64,000 nt of DNA from Lamprocystis purpurea DSM 4197 (GTDB lineage: Bacteria; Pseudomonadota; Gammaproteobacteria; Chromatiales; Chromatiaceae): positions 20,231 through 84,230 of the forward strand of contig NZ_KB902486.1 in NCBI RefSeq assembly GCF_000379525.1, in the 5' to 3' direction. Every line of letters starts with the position of its first letter. Position 1 is the first letter of the stretch. Below are positions 61,229 through 64,000 of the stretch, piece by piece. The position numbers were made by a program, and so were the translations under genes. The notes under the pieces were generated by a model. The model saw nothing but the letters and a program-made list of their open reading frames with translations, had not been told where the DNA came from and searched no databases.

Positions 61229-62224
61229 TTATTCGCGAATGGCTTCTTGAGGAAGCTCACGCACCCGCAGAAAACTCGCAAACCGCGGCAACCCCTGCTC
61301 GGTACGGCCGTGGAACTGGTAGGTCACCAGACTGCCGAGCGGCGGCGGCGCCCGGCGCTGGGCGTCGCTGAAACCCGTACCGATCCGAAACCGCCGCCCG
61401 TCCGCGTCCTCCAGCAGCAGGGCGCCGAGCATCCCGGCGTATTTGCCCTGGCCGGGGAGATGGCCAATGACCCGCGCCTCCGCGTCCTCGTAGGGTTTGA
61501 CCTTGAGTAGATCGGCCGAGCGCACGCCGCGGTAGAGGCTGGAATCGCGATGCAGCATCAGCCCCTCACCGCCGTCGCGGACCACGGCCGCAAGCCGCGC
61601 CATCAAGGCCGCATGGTCCGCCACCCGCGACTGCTCGACCAGTGTCAGGTAGGGGCTTGGAGACTCGGCGAGCAGGGCGCGCAAGGCACTCAGCCGACGG
61701 CCGAACGGGTCCTTTGAGGCCGGCAGGTCGAAGACCATGTAACGCACTTTGGCCCAGGCGTCCGCGTCCGGCTCCAGCCGGCGCACGGTGCCGGACAGCG
61801 CCTCGAACCCCTTGCGGCCCAGCCAGAGTTCCCCGTCCAAGGCAACCGCGGGAAAGCCGGCGGTAAACCAGTCCGGCGCCGCGATCACATGGCCGGCACG
61901 GGTGATCAGGCGCTGACCGTCCCAGTAGGCCCGCACCCCGTCGAGCTTCTCGCTGACCCAGTAATCGGACAGATCGATGCCAGGCGTGTAGACCTCGGCG
62001 AGCATCAGGTCCGGTTTGGCGGGTTGGGTCTGCCCCTTCGGAACGGGGCCGTCCGTCCCTGGGAGCGCAATCGGCGCATCCCCGCCGCCGGACACTCCGG
62101 GTTCCTGGGCGAGCACGCCAACGGAAACGGCGAACGCGAACGGGAGAATAAGCCACCGGGCGCGGAGTCTGAACGGGTCCGGTTCAGCGCGAAGACGAAG
62201 GGTCGGAAGCGACCTGCTGTTCAT
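61229..62224 (-). CDS. ATP-dependent DNA ligase, Lig E type, predicted exported
   Basis: A 331-residue minimal ATP-dependent DNA ligase. The adenylated Lys is K93 in SEKLDGVRAYWDG; later motifs ALDGELW, GGEGLMLH and LLKVKPYEDAEARV are in order, then a small OB domain (VIGHLPGQGKYAGMLGAL). Residues about 19-40 are hydrophobic with an Ala-Gln end, fitting a signal peptide, as in Lig E ligases of Neisseria and Haemophilus that act in the periplasm on incoming DNA. ATG at 62224 is preferred over a start 17 codons upstream. The same strand carries truD 106 bp upstream. Confidence 0.9.
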   Translation of the reverse strand: MNSRSLPTLRLRAEPDPFRLRARWLILPFAFAVSVGVLAQEPGVSGGGDAPIALPGTDGPVPKGQTQPAKPDLMLAEVYTPGIDLSDYWVSEKLDGVRAYWDGQRLITRAGHVIAAPDWFTAGFPAVALDGELWLGRKGFEALSGTVRRLEPDADAWAKVRYMVFDLPASKDPFGRRLSALRALLAESPSPYLTLVEQSRVADHAALMARLAAVVRDGGEGLMLHRDSSLYRGVRSADLLKVKPYEDAEARVIGHLPGQGKYAGMLGALLLEDADGRRFRIGTGFSDAQRRAPPPLGSLVTYQFHGRTEQGLPRFASFLRVRELPQEAIRE

Positions 62225-62330
62225 CGAGATTCGATTCTGCTCACGACTGCCAACCTTCAAGGTTATAGTCGGCATGGCTCAACACCGCACGCACGAAGAC
62301 CTTTTGCCGGTTGAAATGGATAGCAGATTG

Positions 62331-63443
62331 CTATGATAGCGCGCAGGAACCTGACTCGTCCTCCCCGCCCTGCGTCCACTCCAGCAGTTCACGCAGGACC
62401 GCGGTCGCGTAAGCCCCGGCAGGGAGTTGAAAGGTCAGCTCGCAACCGCCCTCGGCCTGCGCCCAAGCGAGATCCGGCACCGGCAGCCGCAGCGCGCGCC
62501 GCTCCTGCTCCAGGCCGAAGCGGGCCAGGCCGGCGGGCCAGCCGGGCAGACCGGCGACCACCGCGTCTTCGAGCGTGCGCACCGCGCCGCTGGTGGGCGG
62601 ATCGCCGCGGCCCCACAGCGGGCCGGTGGGGTGGAGATCCAGCCGGACGCAGCGCTCGATCAAGGTCGCATCGATCGCCTCGGCCGGAAAGAACGAATGG
62701 CTGCCGGCCAGGTTGAGACAGTCACCCGGCAGCGGCTGATCCCAATCGCCGCGCTGCACCCGCGCGGCCAGCACGTCATTGAAGATCTGCGAACGGGCGG
62801 CGGACAGCCACAGACCCTGTTGATGACGCGAGGGACGGCGGATGGCGCCATGGAACAGCGCATCCGCGCGGGCCAGATTGGCACCGTCGCGGCCAAAGCG
62901 CTGTTCACCGAAATAATTGGGGACGCCCTTGAGGCGGATCGCCGCACTCCGGTCGGCAAGCAGATCCCGGTCGACCGCCCACTCGCGCACCAGGATGCGA
63001 AAGCGATTGCCGGCCAGGCTGCCGCGACGCAGCTTACGGCGGTGCGCATGGACCGCCAGGACCTCGATCCCCTCGGCGGCCAGCACCGACCAGTCCGGTT
63101 CCCGGTCACGCGGGCGCGGCAGGGAGAACCACTGACTGGTGACGGCGCGCCGATCCTTGAGACCGGCATAGCCCAGATCCTTCTGCGCGATCCCGGAAAC
63201 CTCCGCGAGCCGCCGCGCCGCCCATTCGGTGTTGGTGTCGGTCTTGCGCACCCACAACAGCAGATGATCGCCCTCGCCGTCCGGGGCAAAGCCGAGTTGC
63301 TCATCCACCACGAAATCCGCCGGCTCGACGCGCAACCGGCCGCTGCCCAGCGGCAGGCCATGAGCGCGCGGCAATTGGTGAAAGGGAGTTCTCACCGATA
63401 AGTGCTCATCGGCATCGCACACGATAACGGTGTCCGTTCGCAT
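62331..63443 (-). CDS. truD: tRNA pseudouridine(13) synthase
   Basis: A 370-residue TruD. Catalytic Asp is D97 in GYAGLKDRRAVTSQWFS; DFVVDEQLGFAPDGEGDHLLLWVRKTDTNT, LAGNRFRILVR and GVPNYFGEQRFGRDGANL are diagnostic. ATG at 63443 is chosen; the frame runs 19 codons further upstream without an ATG. It modifies U13 of tRNA-Glu, whose gene (21698) is in this window. In many gammaproteobacteria truD sits with ispF and surE; here it does not. Confidence 0.94.
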   Translation of the reverse strand: MRTDTVIVCDADEHLSVRTPFHQLPRAHGLPLGSGRLRVEPADFVVDEQLGFAPDGEGDHLLLWVRKTDTNTEWAARRLAEVSGIAQKDLGYAGLKDRRAVTSQWFSLPRPRDREPDWSVLAAEGIEVLAVHAHRRKLRRGSLAGNRFRILVREWAVDRDLLADRSAAIRLKGVPNYFGEQRFGRDGANLARADALFHGAIRRPSRHQQGLWLSAARSQIFNDVLAARVQRGDWDQPLPGDCLNLAGSHSFFPAEAIDATLIERCVRLDLHPTGPLWGRGDPPTSGAVRTLEDAVVAGLPGWPAGLARFGLEQERRALRLPVPDLAWAQAEGGCELTFQLPAGAYATAVLRELLEWTQGGEDESGSCALS

Positions 63444-63538
63444 GAAAAAAACAAAATCCAGTGTTTGCGTGCAGATTGCCGACACAGCCGCCCAGCGCAA
63501 GGGATTTGCCGGCCAGCATCAGCGGCGAAACGCGCATC

Positions 63539-63631
63539 TTAGGCGATTTCCCGCAAACCCCATACCACCTTGATCACCATTTCGGCGGGTGCCTGGACGA
63601 TCAATGCCTCGTTGCGGCCGGCAGTGCTCAT
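63539..63631 (-). CDS. Possible 30-residue protein ending in the AATCGCCTAA motif
   Basis: An ATG-started minus-strand frame of 30 codons (MSTAGRNEALIVQAPAEM... WGLREIA) closes with the AATCGCCTAA sequence seen at several gene ends. There is no clear ribosome site and the family is not recognised. It could be a small gene or the remnant of one. The rest of 63444-63904 holds only the family D repeat. Confidence 0.25.
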   Translation of the reverse strand: MSTAGRNEALIVQAPAEMVIKVVWGLREIA

Positions 63632-63773
63632 GTGGAATCCACGGGTTGCGCCGTTGAGCAGTACCGACCGTCTTTGACAAACCCGGCAGCGGGTACTAGA
63701 TTTTGGCCGGGGGCGGGACTCGCGCGCACATTGCGATCTTGGGCCTTAGGTCAGGGTTCCGGCCACGCGGCGT

Positions 63774-63852
63774 CGTAGGGTGGACAAGCGCAGCGCAGTC
63801 CACCAGCGGCGGCGCGGGATTCGGTGGACTGCGCTGTCGCTTGTCCACCCGA
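63774..63852 (-). repeat. Repeat family D, copy 2
   Basis: CGTAGGGTGGACAAGCGCAG begins the element and TTGTCCACCC ends it. The central GCGGCGGCGCGGGATTC is the inverse of the centre in copy 1 (46640-46720). It lies 52 bp before the DUF2235 gene. GATCAAGGCC follows, the same word that borders family A elements. Confidence 0.88.
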
Positions 63853-63904
63853 CGGCCGCAACGATGATCAAGGCCCGGTGGTCGGGCACCAACGGAAGAG
63901 GACC

Positions 63905-64000
63905 ATGTCGAAAAACATCGTATTGTTATCGGACGGTACCGGCCAGAGCGGCGGGGTTGGCTACGAGACCAACGTCTGGCGGCTCTATCAGGCCTTGGTC
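63905..64000 (+). CDS. DUF2235-domain protein (partial)
   Basis: The first 32 codons (MSKNIVLLSDGTGQSGG, then ETNVWRLYQALV) run off the window. IVLLSDGTG is the N-terminal strand and Asp-containing loop of DUF2235, an alpha/beta-hydrolase family that includes type VI secretion phospholipase effectors (Tle1) and uncharacterised proteins. GAAGAGG upstream supports the ATG. Nothing can be said of the rest. Confidence 0.75.
   Translation, partial: MSKNIVLLSDGTGQSGGVGYETNVWRLYQALV

Overview
The window is high-GC, densely coded chromosomal DNA of a gammaproteobacterium. The gene set (BirA-type biotin control, bioBFHCD, FimT/PilVWX/PilY1 minor pilins, DUF29 and Uma2-like proteins, a periplasm-type DNA ligase) and the large number of palindromic intergenic repeats suggest a purple sulfur bacterium (Chromatiaceae) or a close relative. 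That placement is an inference; no rRNA or photosynthesis gene is present to prove it.

Layout. 0.1-10 kb: lytic transglycosylase, inositol-phosphatase family protein, Sel1 and Uma2-like proteins, dCTP deaminase, queuosine-precursor transporter, a metallophosphatase, a glycosyltransferase, two small proteins and a short LOV blue-light receptor. 10.1-15.2 kb: a complete biotin operon (bioB-F-H-C-D) behind a BirA operator that overlaps its promoter. 15.4-21.6 kb: a signalling block (tail-anchored pseudo-receiver protein, NarX-type kinase, NarL-type regulator, hybrid kinase, DNR-like CRP/FNR regulator), followed by tRNA-Glu(CTC). 21.9-26.5 kb: pcnB-folK and panB-panC-panD. 26.6-38.3 kb: a glycogen / oxidative pentose phosphate block (glgA divergent from zwf1, then pgi, glgX, gnd, zwf2, a TPR protein and a HAD phosphatase). 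38.9-57.1 kb: two complete paralogous minor-pilin operons (fimT-pilV-pilW-pilX-pilY1), the first followed by pilE, separated by an MltB-type transglycosylase. 57.5-64 kb: an ATP-grasp/alpha-E fusion with a transglutaminase, Lig E-type DNA ligase, truD and the start of a DUF2235 gene.

The strongest unexplained signal is a population of at least nine families of palindromic or low-complexity repeats in the intergenic spaces. They include 59-bp double-hairpin elements inside longer inverted repeats, roughly 115-bp triple-hairpin elements sitting between genes of the bio and pan operons, and hexanucleotide (TTGTCG)n/(TAATCG)n tracts anchored to a conserved TCGCTTCTC motif. They nest in one another, supply a stop codon to one gene, and one borders a decayed gene. 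No transposase is visible in the window.

Other points of interest are an 18-cysteine insertion in the first PilY1, a sigma-54-like promoter in front of the second pilin operon only, a G6PDH whose GDLA cofactor motif reads GNLA beside a canonical second copy, and a membrane-tethered pseudo-receiver next to a soluble kinase.
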